64,000 bases of DNA from Gordius sp. MW1 (GCA_964036665.1 OZ038530.1:12929001-12993000), one strand, 5' to 3'; positions 1 to 12,139 are shown, counted from the first letter of the stretch. A program made the numbers and translations. Notes: a model not told the origin generated them from the letters alone.

Positions 1-56
1 CTTCTCCCCCTTCCCACGAGGGCCGAAGGCCCGAGTTTGTATCATTATAGGACGGT

Positions 57-1480
57 CGTGTCCCCCCCCTCCTGCGTGGCTAAATAAATTAAAAAATCTA
101 ATTTTGTAATTTTTTGCACGTTAAATAAGGAGAAAAATGAAAATACTTTTAACAAGGTGCCAATAAATATCCATGGGGGAACCCAGGTTTTGAATTAGGG
201 GGGGGGGTAGATTAAAAAAAAGGTCTTGACTACCCAAAAATTTTCCTGAGAGCAAAAAAAAATAAAAAAAAGGTCTCGACTATCCAAAAATTTTCCTGCG
301 ACCGTAATTTAAATTTCATTTTACCAAAATAATTTATATTTTTGTGTAAATTCGCTAATACGCATCTGTATTAATTTGAGTTAAGTTCAAATAGGGGGAG
401 GGGGAGCCGCGCCCCCTGCCCCCGCCTGGCTAATTAAGGGGGGGGGGGTAAACATAATTTTTTTAATTTTTAAGGGTTTTTGTATTGAAGTCCTTCTTTT
501 TTTAAATTAGGAAGGGGGCAGCCGCGCCCCTTGCTTCCCCCTGGCTAATTAGGGGGGGGGCAGCCTCCCCCCTGGCTACGCCCATGATTATGATATTGTT
601 TCTTAATTACATAAAAATAAAAAAAATTGCTTGAAGGGCCAGGGGGCCAAAGATTTTTTCCTTGGGGGGGGGGCATGGAGCCAGGTTTTCTCTCTTGGGT
701 GGGCCTGGCTGGGCCTTGGACCCTCTTTAACTATTTGTTTAAAATTTTTTGCATAATAAACACTTACCAATTATATTTGATATATTCATAATCTATTGAA
801 ATTTATCTATATGCCCCCCCCCCTAATTAGCCAAGGGGCAGAGGGCGCGGCTGCCCCCCTCCCTAATTAAAAAAAGGATTTAATTTCAATACAAATACCC
901 TTAAAAATTAGAAAAAAATTATATTTTGCCCCCCCCCCCCAATTTAAATTACGGTCGCAGGAAAATTTTTGGGTAGTCAAGCAAAATTTTTTAATTCAAA
1001 ACCTGGGTACGCCCATGATATATATTCTGCTAATACACCCGGGTAAATGGCAAAACAACGTTTGATTTTTCGTTAAATTAACTATATGCGTATCCGTATC
1101 CGCCTTTTGTTTATATTTTATCATAAAGGCCAGGCGCGATATTTTTTTTTGATTATAGGTAAATTTGACTTAAAAAAATTGCTTCGTGAAAATTAAAATT
1201 CGAACATTATTGAGGTAAAATTTTGTGTTTTTAACTACCTTTAAAAATATCAATTATTTGTTATTTTTCGTTTAGTTGAGTTTTTAAAAAAAATTTTTGG
1301 TAGTTTTAAATTTTCTTATTTAAATTTTTTAATTTTTTTAATATGGCAAAACAACGTCGTGTCCCCCCCCCTCCTGCGTGGCTAAATAAATTAAAAAATC
1401 TAATTTTGTAATTTTTTGCACGTTAAACAAGGAGAAAAATGAAAATACTTTTAACAAAGTGCCAATAAATGTTGATATAT
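57..1480. repeat. Cluster of G/C-homopolymer MITEs, first of two tandem copies
   Basis: Positions 57-171 recur almost unchanged at 1358-1478, so a unit of about 1.3 kb is tandemly duplicated. Inside it are non-autonomous elements with GGGCGTAGCC-type ends. One runs from about 171 (CCATGGGGGAACCCAGG) to about 1018 (CCTGGGTACGCCCATG); its outer parts, about 180-560 and 800-1010, are inverted copies with long G or C runs. A second internal end, CTGGCTACGCCCATGA, lies near 572-588, so more than one insertion is present. There is no coding capacity. Boundaries are approximate because the homopolymers blur the alignment. Confidence 0.65.
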
Positions 1481-2115
1481 CCATGGGCGTAGCTAGGTTT
1501 TGAATTAGGGGGGGGGGCAGATTAAAAAAAAGGTCTTGACTACCCAACAATTTTCCTGAGAGCAAAAAAAAAAAAAGGTCTCGACTATCCAAAAATTTTC
1601 ATGCAACCGTAATTTAAATTTTATTTTACCAAAACAATTTTTTTTAAACAAATAGTAGTTTATTCTAATAATCACATGGTTAAAATACATTGGTAAATAA
1701 AATATTAAAAAGAAAACGCGTTAAAATCTAATTGGATGGCATTGATCCGTGTATGGAAATCGTGTTAGATTTGACGATTTCCATAGTGATCTTTTATTTT
1801 TGTGTAAATTCGCTAATAAGCATCTGTATTAATTGGAGTTAAGTTCAAATAGGGGGGGGGGGGGCAGCCGCGCCCCCTTCCCCCGCCTGCCTGGCTAATT
1901 AGGGGGTGGGGCAAAACATAATTTTTTTTTAATTTTTAAGGGTTTTTGTATTGAAATCCTCGGCTGCCCCCCCCCCCCCCCTAATTTGCGAAACGAAATT
2001 TTTTTCAATGCAAAAACATTGAAAAATTTAAAAAATTTATGTTTTGCCCCCCTCTAATTGAACTTTTAAACGTTTTGCCCCCCCCCCCTAATCCAAAACC
2101 TGGCTACGCCCATGA
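1481..2115. mobile_element. MITE with CATGGGCGTAGC / GCTACGCCCATG ends
   Basis: The left end CCATGGGCGTAGCTAGG (1481) and the right end CCTGGCTACGCCCATG (to 2114) are near-perfect inverted repeats. The interior holds mirrored poly-G and poly-C tracts. It is the same family as the 171-1018 element and as shorter copies further right in the window. No ORF is present. Confidence 0.65.
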
Positions 2116-2957
2116 TTATAGGTAAATTTGACTTAAAAAAATTGCTTCATGAAAATTTAAATTCGAACATTATTGAGGTAAAATTTTGTGTTTTTAACCA
2201 CCCTAAAAGATATCAATTATTTGTTATTTTTCGTTAAATAACCTATATGCGTATCCGTATCCGCCTTTTGTTTATATTTTAGCGCCCCCTGCCCCCGCCT
2301 GCCTGGCTAATTAGGGGGTGGGGCAAAACATAATTTTTTTTTAATTTTTAAGGGTTTTTGTATTGAAATCCTCGGCTGCCCCCCCCCCCCCCAATTTGCG
2401 AAACCAAATTTTTTTCAATGCAAAAACATTGAAAAATTTAAAAAATTTATGTTTTGCCCCCCTCTAATTGAACTTTTAAACGTTTTGCCCCCCCCTAATC
2501 CAAAACCTGGCTACGCCCATGATTATAGGTAAATTTGACTTAAAAAAATTTGCTTCATGAAAATTTAAATTCGAACATTATTGAGGTAAAATTTTGTGTT
2601 TTTAACCACCCTTAAAGATATCAATTATTTGTTATTTTTCGTTAAATAACTTATATGCGTATCCGTATCCACCTTTTGTTTATATTTTATCATAAAGGCC
2701 AGGCGCGATATTTTTTTTTGATTATAGGTAAATTTGTCTTAAAAAAAATTTGCTTCATGAAAATTTAAATTCGAACATTATTGAGGTAAAATTTTGTGTT
2801 TTTAACCACCCTTAAAAATATCAATTATTTGTTATTTTTCGTTTAGTTGAGTTTTTAAATTTTTTTTTGGTAGTTTTAAATTTTCTTATTTAAATTTTTT
2901 AATTTTTTTTTAAAATATTTTTAATATGGCAAAACAACGTTTGCCGGGTCAGCTAGT
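2100..2957 (+). mobile_element. Helitron-like 3' end with reiterated tail
   Basis: The segment ends in a short hairpin at 2928-2945 (stem GGCAAA/TTTGCC) followed by GGGTCAGCTAG at 2946-2956 and then a T. A hairpin about 10 nt before a terminal CTAG, inserted 5' of T, is the 3' signature of Helitrons. The preceding AT-rich tail (block starting GATTATAGGTAAATTTG) occurs near 1153, 2114, 2520 and 2720, and a block with GCGTATCCGTATCC near 1085, 2236 and 2658, so the tail has been reiterated. No Rep/helicase frame and no 5' TC end were identified, so this is a non-autonomous or truncated copy. Confidence 0.55.
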
Positions 2958-2959
2958 AT

Positions 2960-3470
2960 GCTTTAAAAAAAGTTAAATCTTATTTTTTAAAACTTGAAAA
3001 ACTAATTGGGTATATTTGCAAATCTTTATAACATTAGTGGACGGGATAACTAGTCCACCTTTGTTTTTTAAATTAATTAATAAATAATCTAAAGATAAAT
3101 GGGGTTGACAATTAAGAATTAATTAATAAATTAATACAAGTTTTACAAGTTACTTTTTTGCGCAGAATCCTTTGCCTCACAACGTATCCATCGATATATG
3201 AAGAAATTCATGAAATATAAGGTGAAATTAAATTGATATTTGTTTCGGCGAAATTTATGTCTTCTAGTTCATTGTTGGCATACAAATTACACTCCAAACC
3301 GAATAAACTTGTAGGCCTGGGCCCTGGGGTGAGTAGTAATAAAGGGTTATTGCGAATCTTTTTATTTACTCAGAATAAGCCTTGTTCAAGGGATTATGAA
3401 CACCACCAGAGCTTAAGTGTGTTTTAAGTATGGAAGTGAAGAGTACACCAAAATAATTTGTAATAATATC
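2960..3470. other. AT-rich spacer, no gene recognised
   Basis: Nothing in this stretch could be assigned. A short open frame at 3233-3427 has no recognisable motif and no splice context. Confidence 0.4.
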
Positions 3471-3479
3471 ACACCCCTC

Positions 3480-4625
3480 TCCTGGAATTAATTAATACCT
3501 TCTTCTCAAGATGAGCAGCCAAATCTTTAAGAGTCTTGAGTTTCTTTAATTGACGAAAATTCTTATTTATTAGAGTTTTCACAGTTTTTTTAAATGCTTT
3601 ATAAGCATGTCCTCTCTTTTTTTTCTTAAAACTCATTGCATATGAATGATCTTTCTTTACTAAAATAAAATAAATTTTTAATAAAAATTTACAAATTATA
3701 ATTACTCGTATTTAATGTTTCACATTATTTTGGGGAAGATACAGAACATTTAAATTTATGAATTTATTATATGTTTATGTATTATAACGATATTATACAG
3801 TTTATAAAATAACAGGTAAAAAAATATGATAATGTAAAATAACAGAAAGAAATTATGATAATCTATCTAATTATTTACTTGCTGTGAGGGAAAATTTGTT
3901 ACATCTGTTGATCCTGATGACTGATCTAGTTCAATTTAATTCAAATTTAAAATTACTTTTAATAAATTTTGGGATGGCTCAGTATTCCCTTGATTTAGAG
4001 ACTGCTCTAGTTTAATCAAATTAATAATTACTTTCAATAAATTTTGGGATGGCTGAGTTTGATCTAGAGACTTTTCTAGTTTAACAAATTCAGATTTAAT
4101 AATTAATTTAATAAATTTTGGGATGGCTTAGTATTTCCTTGATCTAGAGACTGATCTAGTTTAAGGAAATTCAGATTTAATAATTACTTTTAATAAATTT
4201 TGGGATGGCTCAGTATTTCTTTGATCTAGAGACTGATCTAGTTTAATCAAATTCAGATTTAATAATTACTTTCAATAAATTTTGGGATGGCACAGTACCT
4301 TGGTCTTGAGACTGATCTAGTTTAATCAAATTCAGATTTATTAACCACTTTCTATAAATTTTGGGATGGCTCAGTATTTCCTTGATCAAGAGACTGATCT
4401 AGTTCAATCAAATTCAGATTTAATAATTACCTGAAAAAAATACAGAGATGGCACAGTATTTTCTTTAAGATAATTTGAACTTCTATTTTTATTAATATCC
4501 TGGGGTCAAAAGTGGTTCTGCGTATACTTGAATGTTTTTTCAATTTAAATTTAGGGCCCATCCATTCAACCCATTTAGACAATAACTCTGGATCTTTTGG
4601 AAATTTAAAAATATACATAAATTGA
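3480..4625 (-). pseudogene. THAP / P-element-like relic
   Basis: Two minus-strand pieces resemble the front half of P-element/THAP proteins. The piece at 4427-4618 reads FKFPKDPELLSKWVEWMG and then SSIRRTTFDP, the core of a THAP zinc finger (FPKDPEL..KW followed by S-x-I-C-x-x-H-F), but the Cys and His expected in the last motif are replaced. The piece at about 3490-3660 is a Lys/Leu-rich heptad segment (FKKTVKTLINKNFRQLKKLK, then LKDLAAHLEKK) like the coiled coil that follows THAP in these transposases; it is preceded by a plausible acceptor and runs into a stop about ten codons later. A minisatellite separates the pieces. No RNase H-like catalytic part was found. This is an inference from motif resemblance. 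Confidence 0.45.
3920..4446. repeat. Minisatellite, about seven units of about 75 bp
   Basis: The motif AATTTTGGGATGGCTCAGTA followed by TTCCTTGATCTAGAGACTG and TCTAGTTTAATCAAATTCAG repeats about seven times with small indels. The rightmost degenerate unit overlaps the inner end of the THAP-like segment (GATGGCACAGTATTTTCTTT), so the array seems to have grown from the exon/intron border of that relic. Confidence 0.8.
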
Positions 4626-5327
4626 TTTATAATTACCTTTGAAATGAGAGCCTTTTGCTATTTTCTTTGTTACGGTAAGATCTTCAGTTCTTTACTGAGC
4701 TAGACCTCATTTTCCAAATAGCACTTTGGAATATCACGAAGAAAAGTAAACATGTTAACATCAGAGTTTAAAACTTGAATATCTCAAATAAAAGGTAATG
4801 TATACAAAAATTTCTCTAAAAATTAATTTATATTAATAATTAATTTCAAATTAAAAATTTTATTTTATGGTGAAATTTAGCATATAATATAGGATATATA
4901 AATCATACCTTAATTTCAAGGATTAAAATGATAAATTAGCGAAGAATCAAAACACCCCCTATGTCTACTTTATAGGTGACCCTATGATTTTAATGAGAGA
5001 AACAGCTGTTTGGCAGTCTATGTTATTATTAGTCTATGTCCAGGATAGTTATATTTACATTACATATTATTATAAGCCTCATCTTTGTTCATCACTTATG
5101 GCATAATATATATGTTAGTATCTATACAAATGAAAATAATTCTAATTTAAAAAGTCAATAAAAAATTGTGAATTTAAAAAAATATTCTTAACATTTTTAT
5201 TCAAACGTTTGCTATGAAATGCAACTAACTTATCAATTGGAATTTTGTATATTTCGCATCCGCTACTATTTGAATACGCATTAATTTCAAACCGCTGGCT
5301 TTTTAAAATTTTAAATTTTACACTAAT
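4626..5327. other. Intergenic DNA 5' of the ATRIP-like gene
   Basis: AT-rich DNA without recognisable genes or repeats. It should hold the promoter and 5' UTR of the gene starting at 5328, but no specific element can be picked out. Confidence 0.3.
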
Positions 5328-8300
5328 ATGAATAAAAAGGATTGGTGGGAAGATGAAGAATTCGACCTGAATCTTACAGAGGAGGTGTTAGCTGCATCAC
5401 AACACTTTTTGCCAAAAAAATCTGAGAAGTTGACTTCAAGATCTACTTTAAAATTAAAAAGCGCTTCATTTAGTGAAAACACGTATGGTTAATATTATTC
5501 CTATCATATTTTTTAAGATCATCTGACAATAATGTGGATAACGTTATGATGCAAAAATATTACATTTTACAAGGAGAGAATAAAACTTTAACTGAATCAT
5601 TGAACAAGCTAAAACAAGAAATAAAAAATATACAGCTGCAAGAGAAGCTAAAACAAGAAGAAAATAAATACCATCTAAAATTTATTCAACAAAAAACAGA
5701 ACAAGAGTTAGAAAAAATTAAGTCTGAAATGTTATTTAAGGTATATTACTTAGTAGTCTTAACAAAGTTTAGGATAAAGAAATTATAGACCTTAAAAATA
5801 TTTACAACCCAAAAATTGGAGCATCTCAAAAGATATCATATAAATTAAAATTTCAGAATACTATTAATCATGATACTGAAAACGTTGCTATCCAAACTGA
5901 AAATTATGACATTCCCTTTTATAATAGCAAAAATATATCAGAATTGTGCAAGATATTCCAAACATTTTTTGTAATTTGTGACAATCTATTGGCTAGAAAG
6001 TATTATGTATAAGTATGCAATAATCAAAACTTTTAGAATCTTATCTATTGAAAATATGCCTAAAATTTCTTCATTTTTGGAATTGACTGCTATTCTAAAT
6101 GATAGTATCAAAAATAAAAGTTTAGAAGCCACCGCAATCAATTCAATAGTTATAACAGGGAATCTTATAGCCATTGCAACTTTAATAGAATTTTTCTTTG
6201 ACGTTTATTTGAAAGTTCTCTTTACAAAACTTAGAGAAGATATGGAAGAGTCTAGCATAAAAAATTCTCCCTTAAATATGAAACATATCATTTGGGATAT
6301 CTGGTTTAAATCCATAATAGTCAAATACATTGAAATTGAAGATTTTTCAATTGAAGATGGACACAAAGATATCAAGTTCCTACATGATGAGATTGCAACA
6401 ATTTTGCCAAGTTTATTTGACCTTTTCATTAAGGTAATCTCATATTCAACAGAAATGCCTCAATATATTAATATGAACATTTTATACCCTCAAAACATAT
6501 TCTTTGATATGGAGACTTTAAAAAGTGAATTAAATGATGAGAATTCAAGTATATAAAATTTATTAATAATTTATAAAATTGTTAGAAAAAATTGCTATAT
6601 ATATTAAAAACTATCTCAACAGGAACAAATCTAAAAGATTTATTAAGAAGCTTATTGCATCCATAACACTAACTTCCAAAATTCCAGTAATTTACATATA
6701 TATTTATTTTTAAACATGATTATTGTTAAGGAATCGTTACATGAATGTAAAAAATCTCTATTAAATCAATTAATTGACTTATTTATACAACTCAGTGGTT
6801 CCAACGTGCAAAAGAATCTCACACCTTTGTAAGCTCTTAATATAAATGTTATATATACATTTAATTTTTAAAGAGCTTTATTTAACCAGAATTGATCTTA
6901 TTTGGACAAGGGTTAAGTAAAAATAAATAATTTGGCAGGTTATGCCACTTTTGTATTATATAGCAGTTTTTTGAAGCAAGTTTATCTTAGGCATGCATAT
7001 AAAAAAGTCTTTTAGGGAAGTATAGGTTCACAGCCATTAAAAACCTGCATAAGTTTCCACAGCAATTATTTAAAAACCGCAAGTTGAGGACAAAGTGGAC
7101 AAATTTAAGAATTATTGTTGAGTATGTAACACTTATATTTGGCAGCCATATTTTTAGATAGGATAGTTTGATAATAAATGTCATTAATGAATATAATATT
7201 TTTTGCTCTATATTCTTAAATAAAAACAAAATATGCCATTAATTTGTTAACATCTCATAAAAATTGTATTTAGGGAAATTGAAATGGATTAAATTTTAGA
7301 TCTTGATGCCAATGATTAGTAACTCATGCAATCCATACTATTTTATTGATTAAGTCTCATCTCATTTAAAAATGTTTATCCCACATTAGTTACGTGAATA
7401 AAAAATAGGTTATCAATCTAGTAATTTATTTTTCATCAATTTATTTTTTCTTAACTTGAACTATTTTTAGACCAGAATTCCAAATTCCTACACCTATTCT
7501 TAAATCTCTATTAAAGCCGGTCACAGTGGGGAAGGGAGAAAATTTATCAAATCTTATACAACTTCTCGATTTGCTCATTTCTTTCATAAATATCGGTTTT
7601 GATTTTTCCAAATCCACTTGCAAGCCCAAAAAAGCTGCGACTACTACAACAAAAAAACGTAAATCCCTTATTTTAAAGAGACATATTTTGAAGAAAAATA
7701 AAAAAAAAATTTAGAAAATATATTAAGAATTTTTAAACTAAAACAAATATTTAGGGGAAGTTTCTCAATGCTTGTTACACAACGTCATACAGACCGTTAT
7801 GAGTGCAATAACTGGTGCGGGACAAATTAACTTGTCAAATCAAGAACACCTTATATTAATAACCAAAGTATGTTTATATGGAAATACCCCTTATAAAGAA
7901 TCAATTTTTAGCTGACAGATTTTCTCTTTGTCATGGCGTCAGAAGGTCAATTAAAAGTGATTTTGGAAAGAAACTCGTGCGATTGCCCCTCCAAAGTAAA
8001 TGAACTTCAAATTTGCAAATAAAATATTCAATGATCTATAAAAGTTTAAAAAATATCTTTGGCTCTTTTAACCTATTGTGAATCATCAAGAAAATGGACA
8101 GGTTAAATTTGATTTGAGAAATAAATCAAGCAATTTTAACTTTTAAATAACATTAGTGAATTAATGACTTAGTTGCTAATAATTTAAAAACCTTAAATAC
8201 GAATTAAATCATATATAAACAATTAATTATTTATGTGTATTTTTTTGTTCATCTTCAACCATGTTGAAGATAGACCGCATATTTAAAGGAAATCTATTTT

Positions 8301-8870
8301 TTGCAGTCTGGCAGTTTAATTTCTTCATCATAAAATATAGCTCGCTTAGAAATGATAAATTTACCTTATACACTTTGTTAACGTATGTCTTTTTAAACTA
8401 TTCACAAGCTCCTTGAATAGTAGATTAAGTTGGATTTTTAACATAGCTATAATACAAGTATTTTCTTTTATTCGTTTTTATATTATATGCCTCTTCGTTT
8501 TCATACTGTTTATAACTTCAATAAAATTCATAGTACCTTAAAAATATTTACAGACATTTTTATATGTTTAAACCTCGAGTAGTTTTTCGAATTTGTGACC
8601 CACACCCTGGAATACCTATCCAACTTTGATCCCACGAAGTGTAACAGGAACCGAATATCTTGGCCGTTGATTAAAATGACGGCCGTAACCGCCATTCAAA
8701 TCCTTCACACCTTATCACGCAACGGTAAGAATCCCCTGCAACAGATTTATTGCCCTTTCCACCAAAGCAGCCACTTGCTGGTGCTTTTATACGAGAGTTT
8801 GTCCATCTTTTTCAACGTCAAAAATGAGGATTCTCTGCATCAAGACAGTAGGCGGCTTTCACGTTTTTAA
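5328..8870 (+). CDS. ATRIP: ATRIP-like checkpoint protein, at least ten exons
   Basis: ATRIP is the partner of the ATR kinase; it binds RPA-coated single-stranded DNA and recruits ATR to damaged or stalled DNA. Proposed exons are 5328-5482, 5518-5740, 5773-5970, 6014-6548, 6586-6686, 6731-6828, 7471-7658, 7755-7867, 7912-7995 and 8583-8870. All junctions are GT-AG and every reading phase matches its neighbour, giving about 660 residues (human ATRIP has 791). Residues 4-24 are acidic (DWWEDEEFDLNLTEEVLAAS), like the RPA70-binding motif. Exon 2 is a Lys/Glu/Gln-rich coiled coil ending in a segment like the ATRIP coiled coil (KSEMLFK, then DKEIIDLKN). The later exons are helical and Leu-rich without a signature I can name. 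Five introns are only 32-44 nt. The start is the first ATG in frame. Orthology rests on the N-terminal pattern; the last exon boundary is uncertain, and a further 3' exon at 11437 is possible. Confidence 0.62.
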
Positions 8871-9297
8871 ATAATATTAATTTTGTCGACGTTAAAGTAG
8901 GTTTTTTCACTCCGTATAAAATGTTATGGGATAGAAGGGGGCAGATTTAACAGTGTAAGGGTGTGTCTTAATACGCGATTTTGAATCTAGATTAAAAAGG
9001 CGAAGGCATGTTAAAACATAGCCGCGTCTAAATACGAGCGTCACGTCATTTTGATTTGTTTTTGTGTGTTTGCTTATGAAACAAATATATTCACATGGTA
9101 ACTAAACTAAAATTGTTGATTCCACGACATGTAAATCGCATATTTGGACAAAAAAAATATTTTGAAGTAGAATCGTGTATTAAGTCGGAAGTTAAGAAGT
9201 AGAGGCACGGACTGCAAATGCCATATTGAAAGACTCAGGCGCATTCCTAACTATTTCATTTATAAAATAATTTAAACAATATTTTTCTACCTCGCTT
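8871..9297. mobile_element. Short inverted-repeat element (TGTCTTAATA family)
   Basis: About 8955-9205 begins GTAAGGGTGTGTCTTAATAC and ends near ATCGTGTATTAAGTCGG, with a roughly mirrored interior (GCCGCGTCTAAATACGAG; AAATCGCATATTTGGAC). The ends resemble those of the element at 29545-29872 (CTAAGGGATTGTCTTAATAT), so both may belong to one MITE family. No coding capacity. The rest of the stretch is plain spacer. Confidence 0.4.
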
Positions 9298-9305
9298 GAT
9301 TATAG

Positions 9306-11238
9306 TAGTGCTGTAAACGAACGCGTTCAATATGAACGCGTTCACGGAACGCGTTCAAATTTTGTGAACGCGTTCATGAACGGCGTTCTTTTATTTTTTG
9401 GTGAACTTTGAACGTGAACGCGTTCCTTTTTTTGATGAACGCGTTCAAATTTTACGTTCGTTCAATTTTAAAAACCCTTTTTTATTTTTATTTATTTAAA
9501 AATTAATGTTAATCCGAATTTTTAACAAAAAAGTCTTATATTTTCTAATCAGCTGTTTTTCCTGTTTCCTATTACCAATTCCAAAATACTTTTAACAACA
9601 TACTATAAAAATAAAGTGCAAAAGAAGATAAGATTAAAGTTAATAATTTGATATTTATTATTAATTATATTTTAATTTATAGGTTAATATGGACAATCAT
9701 AATATTATGTCGTCGTCATCTTCAGATTCTGAATATTCAAAATCATCAGAATCAGATGAATTGAAATTGCCATGGCCAAAATATGAAAAATATTTTTCAA
9801 TCGTTTCATATAAAGGAGGATCGAATTCAATCATTACCAAATCATTTTATATTTTAAACAAATTATAGGTTATTTGAGAAAGTATCCGAAGATGAGGAAG
9901 ATAAAATTGTGTCATTTCCATTAAATGAAATATTTGAATATCAAAGTAGGCAGGAAAATTTTATTTACCTCCCAAAACATCGCTCTTGTGCATGTCACAA
10001 TCTTAATCTAGTGGCAAGTGTCGATGCTGAAAAGGCACTAGAAAAGAAATTCCATCTTTTAAAAACATATTAAAAAGTGCATATGGAACAAGCAAAATCA
10101 GTCGACATTATTTGCTGATGATGTAAAGAAAAATTTATCAAGGTTGCTTATAAGACCTGTTGTTACAAGATGGAATTTATTTTATAATTCCTTAAAATTA
10201 ATAGACTCATTAATAAAAGATAAACCTCATTTATTTGACAAAGTATGCGACATGGGAGGATTAGCAAGGCTTACAACCAATGATAAAATATTTTTGGAAG
10301 AATACTAAGTCCTAATAAAATTTTTTAGGATAAATATTATAATAAATTTTAAATATTAAAACAGATCATGGAACCTGTTGCTACCGCTCTCACTATTTTA
10401 AAAAGTGAGGAAAATATGCATTTGGGCTATTTGACCCCAACAATAACAATAGTTATTTTGAAATTAAAAAAAATTACTAGCCTAAAATATGGTCAACCAT
10501 TGATTGACGCTGTATTAAATGGGATTAATAAAAGGTAATAAACCTATTACTATCAAATTAATTGCATATAATTTTTTTTTTTAAGATTTCAACATATATA
10601 TGAAGATCAATATCTTCTTTCGGCCATTATACATCCAATGTTCAAGCTTCAATGGCCTTGGATTAAACTTCGAGAAAATGAACCTTTAAAGAAGAATCTT
10701 TTAGTGTTATTGAAAAAAGGAATTGAAACCCCTAGAAATGATAACGAAAGAGCCGTCAATTCCGAAATATCATTTTTTGACGAGGAAGTAGAGGGTGATA
10801 TTTTGTCGCAATTTTTTGAAGCGAGGGACAAAACACTAAATGTTTTTAATAAATTTCCTCTTTTAAAAAACTGGTTTATTAAGTATAATACTCCAATCCC
10901 TTCATCTCTCCCTGTGGAGCGGGTTTTTAGTATAGCTAATGCTGTATTAACTGCCAAGCGTTCCTGCTTATCAGACCTAAATAATCTTTATATTCGCTCT
11001 ATTAAATTATATTGATTTATAATAATATTGTCGAAATAAAACTATCATTTTTTATCATGGCTATTTATTGTATTAGAAAATATAAGACATTTATTTATAT
11101 TCAATTAAATTTTAAAAAAATTTATCATAAAATTTTGAACGTTCGTGAACGCGTTCACGAACGTGAACGCGTTCGATTTTTGTCAATGAACGCTGAACGC
11201 GAACGCGTTCGATTTTTTTACCAATGTTTAGAGCACTA
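9306..11238 (+). mobile_element. Decayed hAT transposon with GAACGCGTTC subterminal arrays
   Basis: Terminal inverted repeats TAGTGCTGTAAAC (9306-9318) and GTTTAGAGCACTA (11226-11238) flank 1.9 kb. The host sequence on either side is GATTATAG and GCATTATAG, an imperfect 8-bp duplication as expected for hAT. Just inside both ends the palindrome GAACGCGTTC, or variants of it, recurs many times (9321-9460 and 11138-11212). These subterminal arrays are the likely transposase-binding region. The interior carries a broken hAT transposase. The element lies downstream of the ATRIP-like gene, or inside its last intron if the exon at 11437 belongs to that gene. Confidence 0.8.
9689..11015 (+). pseudogene. 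hAT transposase remnant
   Basis: The first reading frame starts at the ATG at 9689 with a Ser/Asp/Glu-rich head and a segment resembling the start of a BED-type domain (YFSIVSYKGGSNSIIT); it stops at 9866-9868. Downstream pieces in several frames read YLPKHRSCACHNLNLVASVD (about 9970-10025), RPVVTRWNLFYNSL, EPVATALTILKSEENMHLGY and, in the last open piece (10638-11015), the C-terminal hAT dimerisation region with PSSLPVERVFSIANAV. The order matches hAT transposases, but stops and shifts lie between the blocks. Some gaps could be introns (AG boundaries near 9868 and 10584), yet the zinc-binding BED fold is not complete, so the gene is probably dead. Confidence 0.72.
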
Positions 11239-11436
11239 GCATTATAGTAATGCATTTGTTTCTAGATTACTTATATTAATTACCCACAAATTAAAGACTA
11301 AAATTTTAAAAGGCTCTTATATCGTTTAGTGTAAGAAGATTCTCTTACTATTTTATAAATTAGGATTTTGTTATAAGTTTTAATATTTGCTTCTTTAGCT
11401 TTAAATATTTATTTAGTGATCTTGGATCTTATTCAG

Positions 11437-11502
11437 CCGATGATGTCGGAAGAAGAGATAAACCAACTACTCGATGACCAGAATATGGATGTGAAACTTT
11501 GA
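11437..11502 (+). CDS. Possible terminal exon of the ATRIP-like gene
   Basis: A pyrimidine-rich acceptor ending in CAG at 11436 is followed by an open segment reading PMMSEEEINQLLDDQNMDVK, one more Leu and a TGA stop at 11500-11502. The acidic, helical sequence looks like a protein C-terminus. It could be the last exon of the gene ending at 8870, with the hAT element inside the final intron. No donor in the preceding exon fixes the phase, so the link is weak. Confidence 0.3.
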   Translation, partial: PMMSEEEINQLLDDQNMDVKL

Positions 11503-11698
11503 CGCCTACAATACTGTTTATTATTTAATGCAATTTGTAAAAAGTTATAATTTCTTTCGCTTAATTTATAATTGTAATTAAATAATAATTTGTACTATGT
11601 CGCTTAGTCTGCTTAATTAAGCCACTTTGTCTAATATTTTTAAGTTTGAAACTTTTCAAAAAAATAGTTTTTATATTATTATACTAGAACAATTAAAA

Positions 11699-12033
11699 TG
11701 TTATATATTTTGCGCTTGTTTGGCTAAATATGGGGCTGGAATGGAAGAGGATAGAGGGAGGGAAGAATGAGAAGAGAGTTAGTGGAGAGAGCGAGGGAAA
11801 TGCTAGTAGTACAGCATAAGTCTTCAGCCATAAAAATCCCGTATCAGTTTTGTAATGTATGCAAATACTATCTACCTAATTGGCAATGACCTTGAGCGTT
11901 TGAATTGCAATACAATGTTAATTGATTGTTTATTGTTCTTAAATTGAATGTCTATTTAAACGTGTTATTGTAATTACCAACAGTTACTTTTTGTCTTATC
12001 CAATAAAGTGTTTATCTTACTGGATATCCTATA
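11699..12033 (+). repeat. Probable 5' LTR of gypsy element 1
   Basis: The stretch between a TG at 11699 and ATAATGGCGACGAGG at 12032 has the expected position and an AATAAA signal (12003-12008). TGGCGACGAGG directly after it looks like a tRNA primer-binding site. The 3' LTR is missing, so the left limit cannot be confirmed. Confidence 0.4.
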
Positions 12034-12139
12034 ATGGCGACGAGGCCTTAGAACCCTTGGACCTTAAACTCAACCTCGTTTAGAAGACGCTCCCTACCTC
12101 GTTCAACTGAAATAAAAAGATTATCCATATTATTTTCAG

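Noticed and set aside
3920-4446. Array considered as a CRISPR-like repeat-spacer structure
   Set aside because: The whole unit repeats with no unique spacers; it is a minisatellite in eukaryotic DNA.
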